This document shows positions 1 to 9,773 of a DNA stretch of 64,000 bases, in pieces (the first letter of the stretch is position 1; each line of letters opens with the position of its first letter). Origin of the DNA: Planctomycetaceae bacterium (GTDB taxonomy: Bacteria; Planctomycetota; Phycisphaerae; Tepidisphaerales; Tepidisphaeraceae). The translations under genes were made by a program, and so were the position numbers. Under the pieces are notes generated by a model that was given only the letters and a program-made list of their open reading frames with translations, did not search any database and was not told the origin of the DNA. The DNA is taken from the NCBI GenBank assembly GCA_027487775.1, contig JAIYCY010000022.1, positions 40,260 through 104,259 on the forward strand. Reading direction: 5' to 3'.

Positions 1-3000
1 CTGGTCGAAAAAGGCATCCGCGCTTTCCAAGCCAACAACGAAGCACTCAGCGTCGCCGCCGTCAACGGCAGCCAAATGGCGCCCATCCGCGCGATCACCG
101 CTTTCAAATCCGTCGGCGTCCACGTCGCATCCGACGCCATGGCTCTCGGCAACCTCGGCGGAGCACACCCCGAAGGCGGCGCCATCATCGTCTGCGGCGA
201 CGACCCATGGTGCGATTCCACACAAGTCCCAGCCGATAGCCGATTCCTTCTCGAACACCTCCGAATGGCCGTCGTCGAACCAGGCACCAGCCAGCAAATG
301 AAGGACTGGATCGACCTCTCCTTCAAACTCTCCAGAGCAGGCGGCCTCTACATCGGCTACATCGTCACCACCGCACAAGCCGACGGCGGCGGCACCGTGA
401 TTTGCCGACCCAACCACTTCCCCGAAGTCAACGCCATCCAAAAAACCACCCTCGAAACCAACAAAATCGACCTCGAAAAAGTCCTCCTCCCTCCACGCAC
501 CTGGCAACAAGAACTCAAGATGGCCGAACGTCATGCCATCACAATCCGCGCCGCTCGACAACTCGGTCTGAACAAAATCCACCCCGCTACACGCGCGGTC
601 CAAAAAGTCAGCCCGCTCGGATTCATCGTCTGCGGAATGTCAGGACCCTACCTCCGACAAGTCCTCACCGACATCGGACTCGATGGCGTATTCCCCATCC
701 TCGAAATGGGACTCCAATACCCCACCGATATCGACATCGTTCGCGAATTCTCACACCAGTGCCGCGAAATGATCGTCATCGAAGAACGTCGCAGCTTCCT
801 CGAAAAAAATATCCGCGACGAACTCTTCAAACACGTCGATCGCACCGAAGCCACGCGACTCTCGGCCCGACTTTTCGGAAAACAGTTCCCTCCGCGACTC
901 TCGTCGCGCGGAACCACCTCACCCATGCCGGGCATCCCCGAAACCCGCGGACTCAATCCCTCTGTCCTCGCGCAGATCCTCATCCCACTCATCCAGTCCA
1001 CGCTCGACATCCCCGCCGACCTTCGCAACGGACGTCTCAGCGACGAACTCGCACGACTCCGCGAAACCGGACGACGTGGACTCGAAGTCATCGGACATGA
1101 AAAGCCCGAACCCGTCGTCCGCGAAGTCGTCCCAGGCGCGAGCAGCTGCGAAGCTCGATCCGATCACGATCCGGATCAACCCGTCGACGAAAACACACTC
1201 GCGCGAACGCCCACCTTCTGCCCAGGATGCCCGCATCGCGACAGCTCCGCTGTCCTCCTCGAACTCCGCAAAAACCTCGCCGACCCCAACTACATGCGCC
1301 GCCGACACAAACGCGGCCCCGTCGATCTCGTCGCGCACGGCGACACCGGCTGCTACACCATGCTCATGTTCCAGCCCACCGAACAACTCATGCACAACTA
1401 CTCAGGCATGGGACTCGGCGGCGGCACGGGCTCGGGCATCGACCCCTTCATCACCAACAAACAAATCGTCTTCATGGGCGACGGTACCTTCTTCCACTCC
1501 GGACAGGTCGCCATCTCCAACGCCGTCAAAGCCAATCAAGACATCACCTTCATCATCCTCGAAAACAAAACCACCGCGATGACCGGCCATCAGGAACACG
1601 CCGGCACCGAAGTCGACCTCCTCGGCAATCGTTCCTACATCCAGGAAATCTACGACATCGTCAAAGGCATGCGCGGCTCCAGCCCCATGACCGTCCGCAA
1701 AATCGACCCCGCCGACCGCGAAAAATGGCGACGCACCCTCGAAACCACCATCCTACGCGACGGCGTGAAAGTCCTGATCGCCGACAAAGAATGCGGCATC
1801 ACGCTCCATCGTCGACTCGCTCGCGCCGAAGCCAAACGCGCCAAAGAAGTGGGCTATCTCCCCGAGAAAACCCACATGAACATCACGCCCGAAGTCTGCG
1901 AACACTGCCTCGAATGCACCAAGGCGACCGCCTGCCCGGGTCTCATCGAAGTCGAAACCGACTACGGCCCCAAAATCGACACCGACCTCACCTGGTGCGT
2001 CAACGACGGCGCGTGCGAGCGTGTCACCACCTCCAACTCCGCCGGCACCAATGTGAAGCCGTGCCCGAGCTTTGAGCAGGTCACGGTGATTCGCAACAAG
2101 CCCGCACGCGCTCGCTTGCCAAAGTTCAATGCCAACGAACTCCCCGAACCCGTCGCACTCCGAACCCCCGGATCCACCGACCCCTGGCGCGTTCATATGA
2201 CCGGCGTCGGAGGCATGGGCATCGGTGTCGTCGGCGCGATCGTCGTACGTGCCGGTCACTACAACGGATATCGCGTCGATTTCGCCGAGAAAAAGGGCCT
2301 CGCCATCCGTAACGGAGGCGTCTATGCACAAATCGCCTTCAGCGCCGCCAAGAATGCCCGACGCGAATCGCACGACGCTCCTCACGCCACTCAACCACAT
2401 CAGCCCAACTCCGACCAACTCGTCGGCGCGGCGCAGCAGAATCCCGCTCACCCAGATCCAACAACGCATCACAACACCCTGAACAGCCATGGGAACCACT
2501 CGCAAGCCAGTGCCGGCACGACCGGTCTGATCCCCTACGGCAGAGCCGACCTCCTGCTCGGCGTCGATCTGCTTGAGGCCGCCCGTGCGATCGATCCGCA
2601 CGAGCCTTTCCGCATCGCCAGCTCCGGTCGAACCGCCGCCGTTCTCAATCTCCACAAACAGCCGACCGTCTCAATGCTGCTCGGCAAAACCGACTTCAAT
2701 CCCCAAAAACTCCGCGACCGCATCGCAGGCCGTTGCATGCCCGGACACGTCTACTCACGCAATCTCTCCAGCCTCTGTGAGCGATACTTCGGCTCGAAAC
2801 AGTTCGCCAACATCATCCTGCTCGGCGTGGCACACCAACTCGGTTACATCCCCGTCAGCACCGAAAATCTCACCCGCGCCATCAAGGACACCATCCGACG
2901 CGACGCAGAAAAGAACCTCCAAGCTTTCCACGTCGGACGACAACTCGCGCTCGACGTCGATGTCATGCACGGCCGACCCGAAGCCATCACGTGGGAACAA

Positions 3001-3786
3001 CTCCTCACACAAAAGAAACGCATCCTCGAACGCACGCGCCTCTGGGGCCGCAACCACGCCGAGCGACTCGACATCCTCGTCCAAAGCGCCATCCGCTACA
3101 TGCCAGGCCTCTCCGATCGAACTCGATTCGATCTCACCCTCCGCATCTACGACCTCTACCAATGGGGCGGACTCATGTACGCAACACGCTACATCGATCT
3201 GCTCCGCGACCTCTATCGTCGCGACTCCGCCGACGAAAAATATCGCGCCACCACCACAGCCATCTTCTATCTCGCCAAGGTCATGCTCATCAAGGATGAA
3301 CCCTATGTCGCATACCTCCTGACGCGATACGAAAAGAAGCAACGCGACATGGTCAAGTACAACGTCGATTTCGACTCAGGCGATCGCATCGTCTATCGAC
3401 ACCACACCAGCCCCGAATTCCCCGTCGGCCCGTATCGCGTCCGACTCAAAATCACCACACGCCAGTGGATGCTCAAACTCATGTCACGCTGCCGCTGGCT
3501 TCGCAACATCCCAGGCTGGCATCGACGCGAACGCGACTTCCGCGAGTGGTACGTCGGGCTGCTACCACGTCTCGATCTCAACACCGAGTCCGGCTACGCC
3601 CAAGCACTGCAAATCCTCCGAGCACCCGACGAAGTCACCGGCTACCGCGAAGTGCGATACCCCAAGCAGGACCAGACCCGACGCGAAATCGACCAAATGC
3701 TCGTCGGTCGACCACGCCTCGAACTCGAAATCGTCGCAAGCCCCCTCTCGCCACGCGAACCCAACGAAGAAGAGCGGGCCAAATGA
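1..3786 (+). CDS. Fused indolepyruvate/2-oxoacid:ferredoxin oxidoreductase, 5' end outside window
   Basis: The reading frame is open from base 1, so the true start lies upstream and at least 1261 residues are visible. The protein is a one-chain 2-oxoacid:ferredoxin oxidoreductase of the indolepyruvate type, which oxidatively decarboxylates aryl-pyruvates to acyl-CoA with TPP and ferredoxin. Visible parts in order are the end of the pyrimidine-binding half (bases 1-1000), a CPGCPHR motif (about 1219), the TPP/Mg half with GDTGCY (about 1339) and MGDGTFFHSG (about 1474), a ferredoxin-like Cys cluster CEHCLECTKATACPG (about 1897), and the gamma domain starting GVGGMGIG (about 2206). About 350 extra C-terminal residues follow, as in the long fused family. 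A His/Asn/Gln/Pro-rich stretch of about 60 residues (bases 2346-2525) interrupts the gamma domain. Substrate specificity is not decided by sequence alone. Confidence 0.93.
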   Translation: MVEKGIRAFQANNEALSVAAVNGSQMAPIRAITAFKSVGVHVASDAMALGNLGGAHPEGGAIIVCGDDPWCDSTQVPADSRFLLEHLRMAVVEPGTSQQMKDWIDLSFKLSRAGGLYIGYIVTTAQADGGGTVICRPNHFPEVNAIQKTTLETNKIDLEKVLLPPRTWQQELKMAERHAITIRAARQLGLNKIHPATRAVQKVSPLGFIVCGMSGPYLRQVLTDIGLDGVFPILEMGLQYPTDIDIVREFSHQCREMIVIEERRSFLEKNIRDELFKHVDRTEATRLSARLFGKQFPPRLSSRGTTSPMPGIPETRGLNPSVLAQILIPLIQSTLDIPADLRNGRLSDELARLRETGRRGLEVIGHEKPEPVVREVVPGASSCEARSDHDPDQPVDENTLARTPTFCPGCPHRDSSAVLLELRKNLADPNYMRRRHKRGPVDLVAHGDTGCYTMLMFQPTEQLMHNYSGMGLGGGTGSGIDPFITNKQIVFMGDGTFFHSGQVAISNAVKANQDITFIILENKTTAMTGHQEHAGTEVDLLGNRSYIQEIYDIVKGMRGSSPMTVRKIDPADREKWRRTLETTILRDGVKVLIADKECGITLHRRLARAEAKRAKEVGYLPEKTHMNITPEVCEHCLECTKATACPGLIEVETDYGPKIDTDLTWCVNDGACERVTTSNSAGTNVKPCPSFEQVTVIRNKPARARLPKFNANELPEPVALRTPGSTDPWRVHMTGVGGMGIGVVGAIVVRAGHYNGYRVDFAEKKGLAIRNGGVYAQIAFSAAKNARRESHDAPHATQPHQPNSDQLVGAAQQNPAHPDPTTHHNTLNSHGNHSQASAGTTGLIPYGRADLLLGVDLLEAARAIDPHEPFRIASSGRTAAVLNLHKQPTVSMLLGKTDFNPQKLRDRIAGRCMPGHVYSRNLSSLCERYFGSKQFANIILLGVAHQLGYIPVSTENLTRAIKDTIRRDAEKNLQAFHVGRQLALDVDVMHGRPEAITWEQLLTQKKRILERTRLWGRNHAERLDILVQSAIRYMPGLSDRTRFDLTLRIYDLYQWGGLMYATRYIDLLRDLYRRDSADEKYRATTTAIFYLAKVMLIKDEPYVAYLLTRYEKKQRDMVKYNVDFDSGDRIVYRHHTSPEFPVGPYRVRLKITTRQWMLKLMSRCRWLRNIPGWHRRERDFREWYVGLLPRLDLNTESGYAQALQILRAPDEVTGYREVRYPKQDQTRREIDQMLVGRPRLELEIVASPLSPREPNEEERAK

Positions 3787-4382
3787 GTCGTCAGTGAATT
3801 CGCCCTTCTCATGAAGCTTTGGTTCATGACGCTTCGGTCCTCATTCGACCCGAGCCGCTGATCTCTTTTCGACACATCAATCCGCAATTCTCAGCCGCCC
3901 AGTGCGAAGATGTTCCATTCATCCTCGCAACCAGCGCGTTGGGTTTGGCATTCCTTGCCTGCATCCAATCGCCTCCTCCCATGCAACATGTGCGAAGCCT
4001 CGGATGGCCTCGCTCTGACAAACTTTTCTGTGACTCGAAAGCGTCTCCTTTCAAAAAAGTCTCTCTATAGATACCCCCGCGCTGCGCGCCTGCGGACGCA
4101 TCTGCGCAGCGCGCACGTCAATTTAGATCGCAATCTTGCTTTTTGGACCCCCAAGCCCCCTCGTCTCCGAAACTCCCTCCCGCCCAAACCGGAGCACACC
4201 ACGGGCCAAGCTCCGGTTTTCACTCACTCGCGTACGCAGTCTACTCGTTCACGCACGCACTTCGCTGGCTCGCGCGCACGTTCTTCCCACAGCAGATCGT
4301 ATTGCTATTGCAGCCTTACGCGCGATCCTGCGGGCGTGTTCGCTTGAGTCTCATTCGAAACGAAATGACTCCGATCGACCGT
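3787..4382. other. Intergenic stretch with weak hairpins, no convincing gene
   Basis: No reading frame here resembles a protein. A small dyad (CATGAA/TTCATG, 3810-3828) follows the oxidoreductase stop. A stronger dyad, CGCGCTGCGC at 4078-4087 with its complement at 4104-4113, lies mid-way. Neither is followed by a T-run, so termination is only a possibility. The genes on either side converge (plus strand ends at 3786, minus strand ends at 4383). Confidence 0.5.
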
Positions 4383-4979
4383 TCAGAACGGATCGACCAT
4401 CCCCAGTTCCCGGCGGGTTTCCCGGAAATCGAGCATGAACTGGGCGATCTGATTCTGAACTTCCACCGGCTGATTGGTGAAGACGCGCACCATCTCGCCC
4501 TTGAATTGCTCCGCCGAAGGCAGACCGAACAGCTCAGGTCGGGCGGCGATCTGCGACTGCTGAAACCCCGCCATCAGCATCATCTGACGCTGCCTCAGTC
4601 GCTCGTCCTGCTCATAAAACTTCTCCAGCGCCGGCCCCACCATCTGGCTGAAGATTTCGTCACGCCCCGGAACCTGCTGCATGTTCTCAATAAACGCACG
4701 ACTACGCTCGCGATTGCCCACGTTCTTCATCATCGCCTGGATCAGCTGCTGAAAATTCTTCTCCTTCAGCCGATCAACATACGCCTGCAGGTGCCTTCGC
4801 TTCTGAAAATCAAAGAGCCGCTTAAAATCCTCCGAGGCGATGAAATCGCGAATCGCTTCGTCGTCAGCCCCCGCACCCGGCCCCGCGGGCGCAGAGTAAA
4901 TCCGATACCCGTACCAGCCCGATATCGGGACAGCGACAAGTGCGATGATCACGAGCAGGATGCCAAGGATGCGACGCAT
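4383..4979 (-). CDS. Membrane-anchored protein of unknown function
   Basis: The chosen start is the ATG read leftward from 4979, giving 198 residues. An AAGG motif about 9 bases upstream supports it over an ATG eight codons earlier. The protein opens with MRRILGILLVIIALVAVP, one transmembrane anchor or uncleaved signal, followed by a soluble, charged, Gln/Met/Phe-rich helical domain without Cys. I do not recognise a family. It follows the pseudopilin gene by 45 bases on the same strand, so the two are probably cotranscribed and it may serve the same envelope or secretion process. Confidence 0.75.
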   Translation of the reverse strand: MRRILGILLVIIALVAVPISGWYGYRIYSAPAGPGAGADDEAIRDFIASEDFKRLFDFQKRRHLQAYVDRLKEKNFQQLIQAMMKNVGNRERSRAFIENMQQVPGRDEIFSQMVGPALEKFYEQDERLRQRQMMLMAGFQQSQIAARPELFGLPSAEQFKGEMVRVFTNQPVEVQNQIAQFMLDFRETRRELGMVDPF

Positions 4980-5024
4980 GGTGTTGACCTTCAATACATA
5001 CAACCGTCAAAACGAAATCGGCCG

Positions 5025-5570
5025 CTATTGCGGAATCTGAATGTCCTGAGGACGCGCGTTATACAGATACTCCTCGACGTGCCCGTCAGCCATCAAAAAG
5101 TTCTTCCGGCTAGGACCGCCGTGATCGTTGCCGGCGTCCCACGCAACAGGCACACCGCTGGTGGCGCGGACGACCTTCCATGTGATCGATTCCGAAAGCT
5201 TCACCGTGCCAAGCTCCTGATTGTACGCATAACTCAGCCCATGCGCATTGAAGAAGACCTCGTCTGCAGGACACGACCAAACCAGCGCCGCCCGGTCGGC
5301 GGACTGGGGCGTCCAGAACTCACGCAGCGTCGGGAGAGGCGTGCCCGGATTCGGTCCCGGACCCATCCGCGCGGGCGGAAAACGATTCTGATTCGCATTG
5401 AGATAGATGACCATCGACTTGCCGATATCCGCAAGCTGGGCCTTGCACTTGAGCGAGATGCTCTGCTTACGCACCCGCTGCGTCACCGGCAATAGAATCG
5501 CCAGCAGAACCCCGATGATGCCGATGACCACGAGCAGTTCGACGATCGTAAATGCCTTGTGACTTCGCAC
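5025..5570 (-). CDS. Type II secretion pseudopilin-like protein (prepilin N-terminal methylation motif)
   Basis: A 181-residue protein beginning MRSHKAFTIVELLVVIGI, the class III prepilin signal: a short basic leader, then the hydrophobic helix with Glu at position 5 of the mature chain (cleavage before F7). A prepilin peptidase would cleave and methylate it. The C-terminus has NFLMADGHVEEY, the DGH-type end common in the large planctomycete pseudopilin families (DUF1559-like). It could be a minor pseudopilin of a secretion system or a surface-anchored protein. The following membrane protein is on the same strand. No other secretion-system gene is nearby. Confidence 0.88.
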   Translation of the reverse strand: MRSHKAFTIVELLVVIGIIGVLLAILLPVTQRVRKQSISLKCKAQLADIGKSMVIYLNANQNRFPPARMGPGPNPGTPLPTLREFWTPQSADRAALVWSCPADEVFFNAHGLSYAYNQELGTVKLSESITWKVVRATSGVPVAWDAGNDHGGPSRKNFLMADGHVEEYLYNARPQDIQIPQ

Positions 5571-5649
5571 GCCCGAATTGTAGGCATTCGATCTGAACGG
5601 GCGGAGCTTTCACCCGAAGAATCACCGGAACGATGGCAGACCAAACGAA

Positions 5650-5677
5650 GCAGGCGACGCCCGGAGACGTCGCCTGC
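5650..5677 (-). terminator. Hairpin terminator after the Xer-type recombinase gene
   Basis: A perfect 10-bp stem (GCAGGCGACG at 5650-5659, CGTCGCCTGC at 5668-5677) encloses an 8-base loop. Read on the minus strand it is followed by TTCGTTTGG, a modest U-rich tail. It lies between the recombinase stop (5740) and the pseudopilin start (5570), so it should separate the two transcripts. Confidence 0.6.
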
Positions 5678-5739
5678 TCATTGGAATTGTGAATCGGGAA
5701 TTGTGACTCGGTGATCGATCCAGGATCGAGTGATCCGGA

Positions 5740-6798
5740 TTAGCCGACCTTGGCGGGCCAGGGGTTCGGCGGGGTCGGGCTGGCCGGGTGTGGGATGGTC
5801 GAGGTGTCAGCCCGCGGGTGAGCGCGGTCGTAGCTGTCCTTGATCCGCTTGGTCGAAAGGTGCGTATAAACCTGCGTGGTCGAGAGCGACTGATGCCCGA
5901 GCAGTTCCTGCACGCTGCGAAGGTCCGCGCCGTTGTTCAGCAGGTGCGTCGCGAAGCTGTGGCGGAGCGTGTGCGGGCTGATGCCGGGATCGAGGCCTGC
6001 GATTGAAAGGTACTTATCGAGTTTGCGACGAACAGATCGCGTGGAAAGGCTCTGCCCGTGCTTGTTCAGGAATACGCGGCTGCCCGCTTCGAGTGCCTGA
6101 CGACCGGTGGCTTCACGCATCATGTAGTATCGCTTCAACGCCGCGATGGCGGGCGAGCCGATGGGCGTGAGGCGATCCTTGCGACCCTTGCCCTTGACGC
6201 GCAGCACGCCCGCGTCGGCGTCGATGTCTTCGATCTTCAGTGCGACGAGTTCGCTGACGCGGATACCGGTCGAGTAAAGAATCTCGAGCATGGCCTTGTC
6301 GCGAACGGAAAGAATGTCACCGTCGCCCGGTGCATCGAGGAGCTTTTGGACTTGTTCGAGATCAAGACACTTGGGCAGGCGCTTTTCCTGCTTCGGTGTG
6401 CGGATCGTGGTCAGTGGATTGGTGGAGATCTTTCCTCGACGGATCAGGAACTTGCTGAACGAGCGGAGCGTCGCAAGTTTGCGGGCGGTCGTGCTCTTGG
6501 TGTAGTTCTGAGCGTAGAGATAGCTGAGGAACTCACGGAAGACGGCGGGATCAGCGGAGCAGATTTGCTGATCGGTGTCTCCGTCGGTCTTCGGGGCGTT
6601 AGCCCGGAAACCCGACCCGATCTCGCCACGCAGAAACTGGCAGAACTGAATGAGGTCTGCGCCGTAAGAGCGGACGGTGTAGTCGGAAAAGTGCCGCTCG
6701 TATTTGAGGTAATCGAGGAAAGCCCTGACCATGGGGCTCGCTTGCGCGAGGACGTGGGGTTGGGCAACGACTTCGGTGGGAAGTGTGTCAGAGATCAT
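5740..6798 (-). CDS. Tyrosine recombinase, XerC/XerD type
   Basis: A 352-residue integrase-fold recombinase. Xer proteins pair to resolve chromosome dimers at dif during division. An N-terminal SAM-like core-binding domain (about 20-130) precedes the catalytic domain. The catalytic set is complete: Arg180 in STGIRVSEL, a Lys near 204 in KGKGRKDR, HTLRH (His276, Arg279), LGHQS (His302) and Tyr311 in TQVYTHLS. The chain is longer than the usual 300 residues because of a roughly 20-residue hydrophilic insert (about 58-80) and a Pro-rich tail. C and D cannot be told apart here. No phage or integron gene is adjacent, which favours a housekeeping role. Confidence 0.92.
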   Translation of the reverse strand: MISDTLPTEVVAQPHVLAQASPMVRAFLDYLKYERHFSDYTVRSYGADLIQFCQFLRGEIGSGFRANAPKTDGDTDQQICSADPAVFREFLSYLYAQNYTKSTTARKLATLRSFSKFLIRRGKISTNPLTTIRTPKQEKRLPKCLDLEQVQKLLDAPGDGDILSVRDKAMLEILYSTGIRVSELVALKIEDIDADAGVLRVKGKGRKDRLTPIGSPAIAALKRYYMMREATGRQALEAGSRVFLNKHGQSLSTRSVRRKLDKYLSIAGLDPGISPHTLRHSFATHLLNNGADLRSVQELLGHQSLSTTQVYTHLSTKRIKDSYDRAHPRADTSTIPHPASPTPPNPWPAKVG

Positions 6799-6944
6799 GG
6801 CGTTCGAGGAAGAACGGGCCGCTGTTGTCGGTCAGGCACACGGCGGCCTGACCCTAAAATGACGAACGGGCCGATCCTCGTCCCGTAGAAGTCTTTCTTC
6901 GGTGTGACACGTCCGAATCCACCTGAACGCATCCCCGATAACTT

Positions 6945-7187
6945 CTATGCTTCTTTCTTCGGCAAGAGGCCCGACATTTCCTTACTCAAATGCTGACCAA
7001 GTTGATGAGAAAGGACTGCAGCGTCGAACCAGTCGAACGGAAGGTCGCGTCTTCTTACCATTTCTGCCAGAGAATCGAGCACATCCTGCTCGCTCCCGGC
7101 TTCATAACGCAGAAGGAACGTGTGTTCCCCCTTCACGAGGCTGAGGCTGCGCGATTCCTTGAGGTCTTGGCCGGGCTGCTGCGGCAT
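6945..7187 (-). CDS. Small protein of unknown function
   Basis: An 80-residue acidic/charged protein, MPQQPGQDLKES to GLLPKKEA, with no transmembrane segment or Cys. The frame stays open 18 codons upstream of the ATG without another usual start, and those codons look coding-like. A GGAAG motif about 9 bases before the ATG is acceptable. It lies 83 bases after the lipoprotein gene and 146 before the recombinase gene, all on the minus strand, so it may be part of that transcript. I do not recognise the family. Confidence 0.6.
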   Translation of the reverse strand: MPQQPGQDLKESRSLSLVKGEHTFLLRYEAGSEQDVLDSLAEMVRRRDLPFDWFDAAVLSHQLGQHLSKEMSGLLPKKEA

Positions 7188-7270
7188 GCGGTACTTCTTC
7201 CCTTCCTGCGTTCCTTCGATATCGACCGGGTCGGGATGCGACTAAACTTCGGTCCCGAGATTCTCCCGCA

Positions 7271-8041
7271 TTATCGAACCTGCAAGAGCAGTTCGCCGAG
7301 CAACTCATGCCAGACGAAGGCGCTATACGCTTCCGTGCTGAGCGTGATTTCTCTCACGCCCAGCGGACCATGGGGATCGGTGCGGCCCGACGCGTACGAC
7401 GCGATGCGGTCACGAACCGAGCCCGCCGACGCATCAAACACGCCGGCCGCCTGTAAGAAATCGGCTCGACCGGGCAGCGACTCCATCGGACCAGGTGTGG
7501 CACTTCGTACCAATTCGCGAATATCCATCCGCGACCCTGACGCCTGTAACGATGCGGACGAAAACAGCGACAACGATCCACCCATCTTCGGAGGATCGTA
7601 AGGAACCCACAGCGTCACCGTCGGTACGATCAACGCCTCCACACCCAATTGATCACACACCGCCTCAGCCTGCTGCGCCGTCTCGATCTGCCGCAACCCC
7701 AACGCCACTAAAACCTCCGCCACCCGATTCACCGGCACAACCGTCACACCACGCACCTGACCCACTTGCGCATACACCTGATCGGCAACCACCAACGGAT
7801 CTACACCCGGTGTACCCGAAAGATTGATCGCAGGCGCGACCGCAATCGTACGCGGGCCGTTGGTCGGCATGTACAGGCCGAGCTCGCGACCGTATTCAAC
7901 CTTCCGAGGCCGGAAAATCGAACAACCGCTCGTCGGCAGACTCGCCATCGTCAGGCACGCGATCAGCAAAAGGTTCAGGCCCCGCTTCATCTTGAAGCCG
8001 AGGCCTGAGGCGCGGGGGTTGGAATGCTTGATATCACTCAC
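7271..8041 (-). CDS. Putative lipoprotein of unknown function
   Basis: A 256-residue protein. The GTG start read from 8041 is fixed by AGGAGGG seven bases upstream (8049-8055). The N-terminus has a basic stretch, then LNLLLIACLTMASLPTSGC, a lipobox with TSG-Cys, so it should be lipidated and membrane-anchored. The body (RTIAVAPAINLSGTPGVDPL and following) resembles the domain of bacterial lipoproteins that form the first half of curli-secretion-like or GNA1162-like folds, but I would not assign one. It follows a TolB-like lipoprotein gene by 55 bases on the same strand. Confidence 0.8.
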   Translation of the reverse strand: MSDIKHSNPRASGLGFKMKRGLNLLLIACLTMASLPTSGCSIFRPRKVEYGRELGLYMPTNGPRTIAVAPAINLSGTPGVDPLVVADQVYAQVGQVRGVTVVPVNRVAEVLVALGLRQIETAQQAEAVCDQLGVEALIVPTVTLWVPYDPPKMGGSLSLFSSASLQASGSRMDIRELVRSATPGPMESLPGRADFLQAAGVFDASAGSVRDRIASYASGRTDPHGPLGVREITLSTEAYSAFVWHELLGELLLQVR

Positions 8042-8096
8042 ACGTCGGCCCTCCTGGCCATTGGTTTGTCCGCTCGTCCATGACGATTGCTTTCGA

Positions 8097-9425
8097 TCAC
8101 GGCACGGGCATGAGCGGCGTGTCTGCGGTCATCGTCTTGGGCGCGTTCTCAACACCGACCGACCAGATCGCATCCGTGCCGCCGCGATCGCTGACAAAGA
8201 AGATTCGGCTGTCGCGTCCCCAGGCCGGCTGTGCATTAACACCACGGCCGTCGGTGAGGCGATGACGTTCGGTGCCGTCGGAGTTGATGACCCAGACGTC
8301 CTGCGTCGTTCCACGCGCGTGTCCGCCGAGCGTGGCAGGACTTGCCGCGTTGGGATCAACGATCGTGGTAAAGGCGATGCGCTTGCCCTCTGGACACCAA
8401 GTTGGCGCGACAATGGCTGCGTTGGTGCTGAAGGCAACTTCCGTGGCTTGACGAGCTTCACCATCGACGAGATCGACGGTCCAGGCGCTGAACCATCTCG
8501 TGCCTCGCTGGCGGGCGCGCTGGAACGCGATGCGGTCGATGTCGGAACGCGGGCTCCATTCAGGGAACAGGCCGTAACCGATCATTTTTCGTTCGAGCGT
8601 GTTCAGATCAACGATCCAGAGTTCCCACTGACCGGAGCGTGTCCCCAGCGCGGAGAAGACCAGACGCGAGCCGTCCGGGCTGAAGCTCGGATGGATTTCG
8701 TTGGCGAGTCCGCGCGTGATCTGGCGGACGTTTTTGCCGTCGGCATCCATCACATAGATGTCCCAGTTGCCCGATCGATTCGAAGCAAATGCAATCTGCT
8801 GCATCTTGGGGCAGAAGGTCGGGAAGGCGTCGTCGGCGGGGTCGCTGGTGAGCTGGGTCACCGAGAGCCCGTCGATCTTCTGGAGATACACGTCGGGATG
8901 GACGGAGTGTCGCGTCGAGGAGAAGAGAAGCCAGTCGCCGTCGGGGGAAACGCGGACGTCGGCGTCGTAGCCTTCATCGACGAAGGAGTGCTGCTGGAAA
9001 CCGGCCTTGCCGAGTCCGTTGAACGGCGCGGGCGGGGTTCCGTCGAGCTCGCCGAAAGTGTTGATGTTGGAAGGTGGAGCCGCGAAGGGCTCGTCGCTGG
9101 CGAACATGAGATCGGCGGGATTGGCGACGGGAGCGTCGGTGTAGGTGTCGCCGGGGAATTGGGCGCGCTGCGGGCCGGCGGTGGTCGGAATCGTGTCGGT
9201 CGAAGAGGTCGGCTCGGGGGGCGCTTGATTGCCACCACGGAACAAGGCACATCCCCCCGTTCCAATCAGCATCATGCCCCCGATCGCGCTCAGCACGAGC
9301 GACCGAAGCGCGACAGCAGCCGCGCTTGAATGGCTTCCAGCGCGACGCGATGCGCTTCCCGCGACGCGCGCGACGCGGTGAACGTCTGACGAAAACGACC
9401 GGGCAACTAAACGATCGATGTGCAT
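8097..9425 (-). CDS. TolB-like PD40 beta-propeller lipoprotein
   Basis: A 442-residue protein. The ATG at 9425 is preferred to one five codons upstream because AAAGG lies eight bases before it. A hydrophobic segment ends in IGTGGC, a lipobox. The rest is a propeller of PD40 blades: VSPDGDWLLFSS, SNRSGNWDIYVMDADG, FSPDGSRLVFSA, CPEGKRIAFTT and SDRGGTDAIWSV, the pattern of TolB and its relatives. It probably sits in the periplasm anchored by lipid. No tolA, tolQ, tolR or pal gene is near, so calling it the Tol-system TolB would be too strong. Confidence 0.88.
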   Translation of the reverse strand: MHIDRLVARSFSSDVHRVARVAGSASRRAGSHSSAAAVALRSLVLSAIGGMMLIGTGGCALFRGGNQAPPEPTSSTDTIPTTAGPQRAQFPGDTYTDAPVANPADLMFASDEPFAAPPSNINTFGELDGTPPAPFNGLGKAGFQQHSFVDEGYDADVRVSPDGDWLLFSSTRHSVHPDVYLQKIDGLSVTQLTSDPADDAFPTFCPKMQQIAFASNRSGNWDIYVMDADGKNVRQITRGLANEIHPSFSPDGSRLVFSALGTRSGQWELWIVDLNTLERKMIGYGLFPEWSPRSDIDRIAFQRARQRGTRWFSAWTVDLVDGEARQATEVAFSTNAAIVAPTWCPEGKRIAFTTIVDPNAASPATLGGHARGTTQDVWVINSDGTERHRLTDGRGVNAQPAWGRDSRIFFVSDRGGTDAIWSVGVENAPKTMTADTPLMPVP

Positions 9426-9773
9426 CGAATTACCTTTCATTCAAACCGACGGAAGACTTCAACCAGGCGATGGGCGCGTCGGCCCACTTGTTGATGTCTC
9501 CCGTTCAGCTATCGGCGTGAAATCGAACCGACCTGAGTCGGATCGGCATAATCCACACCGAATGCACACCTCCGATAGCCCATACCGCCACAACGAACGG
9601 CAGATCGGTGCCAATCACCGGGCCAAAATCCTTTGAAGACGGCATGACGAGCCGGTCTCCTTTCAGGGTTATCGGTCGATTGACGTTGCGAAGTTGAATT
9701 GTGGGATCAACTTGAGCCGAAACGGACACCGCAAGGAAAGAAATGTCCGATGCGGAGTCACGAAAGCTGATGC
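9426..9773. other. Intergenic stretch, no supported gene
   Basis: This 348-base gap separates two minus-strand genes and probably holds the promoter of the TolB-like lipoprotein gene. A minus-strand frame (9505-9831) runs through it and overlaps the upstream gene's end. It includes a short hydrophobic piece (ISFLAVSVSAQVDPT) but has no ribosome-binding site or recognisable motif, so I do not call it. Confidence 0.4.

Noticed and set aside
402..1100. Arg/Pro/Ser-rich frames inside the oxidoreductase gene
   Set aside because: Their composition reflects G+C-rich codons read out of frame; no domain or ribosome-binding site supports them.
4143..5495. 450-residue plus-strand frame opposite the membrane protein and pseudopilin genes
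   Set aside because: The opposite strand has two genes with a signal motif and ribosome-binding evidence; the plus frame is the antisense shadow.
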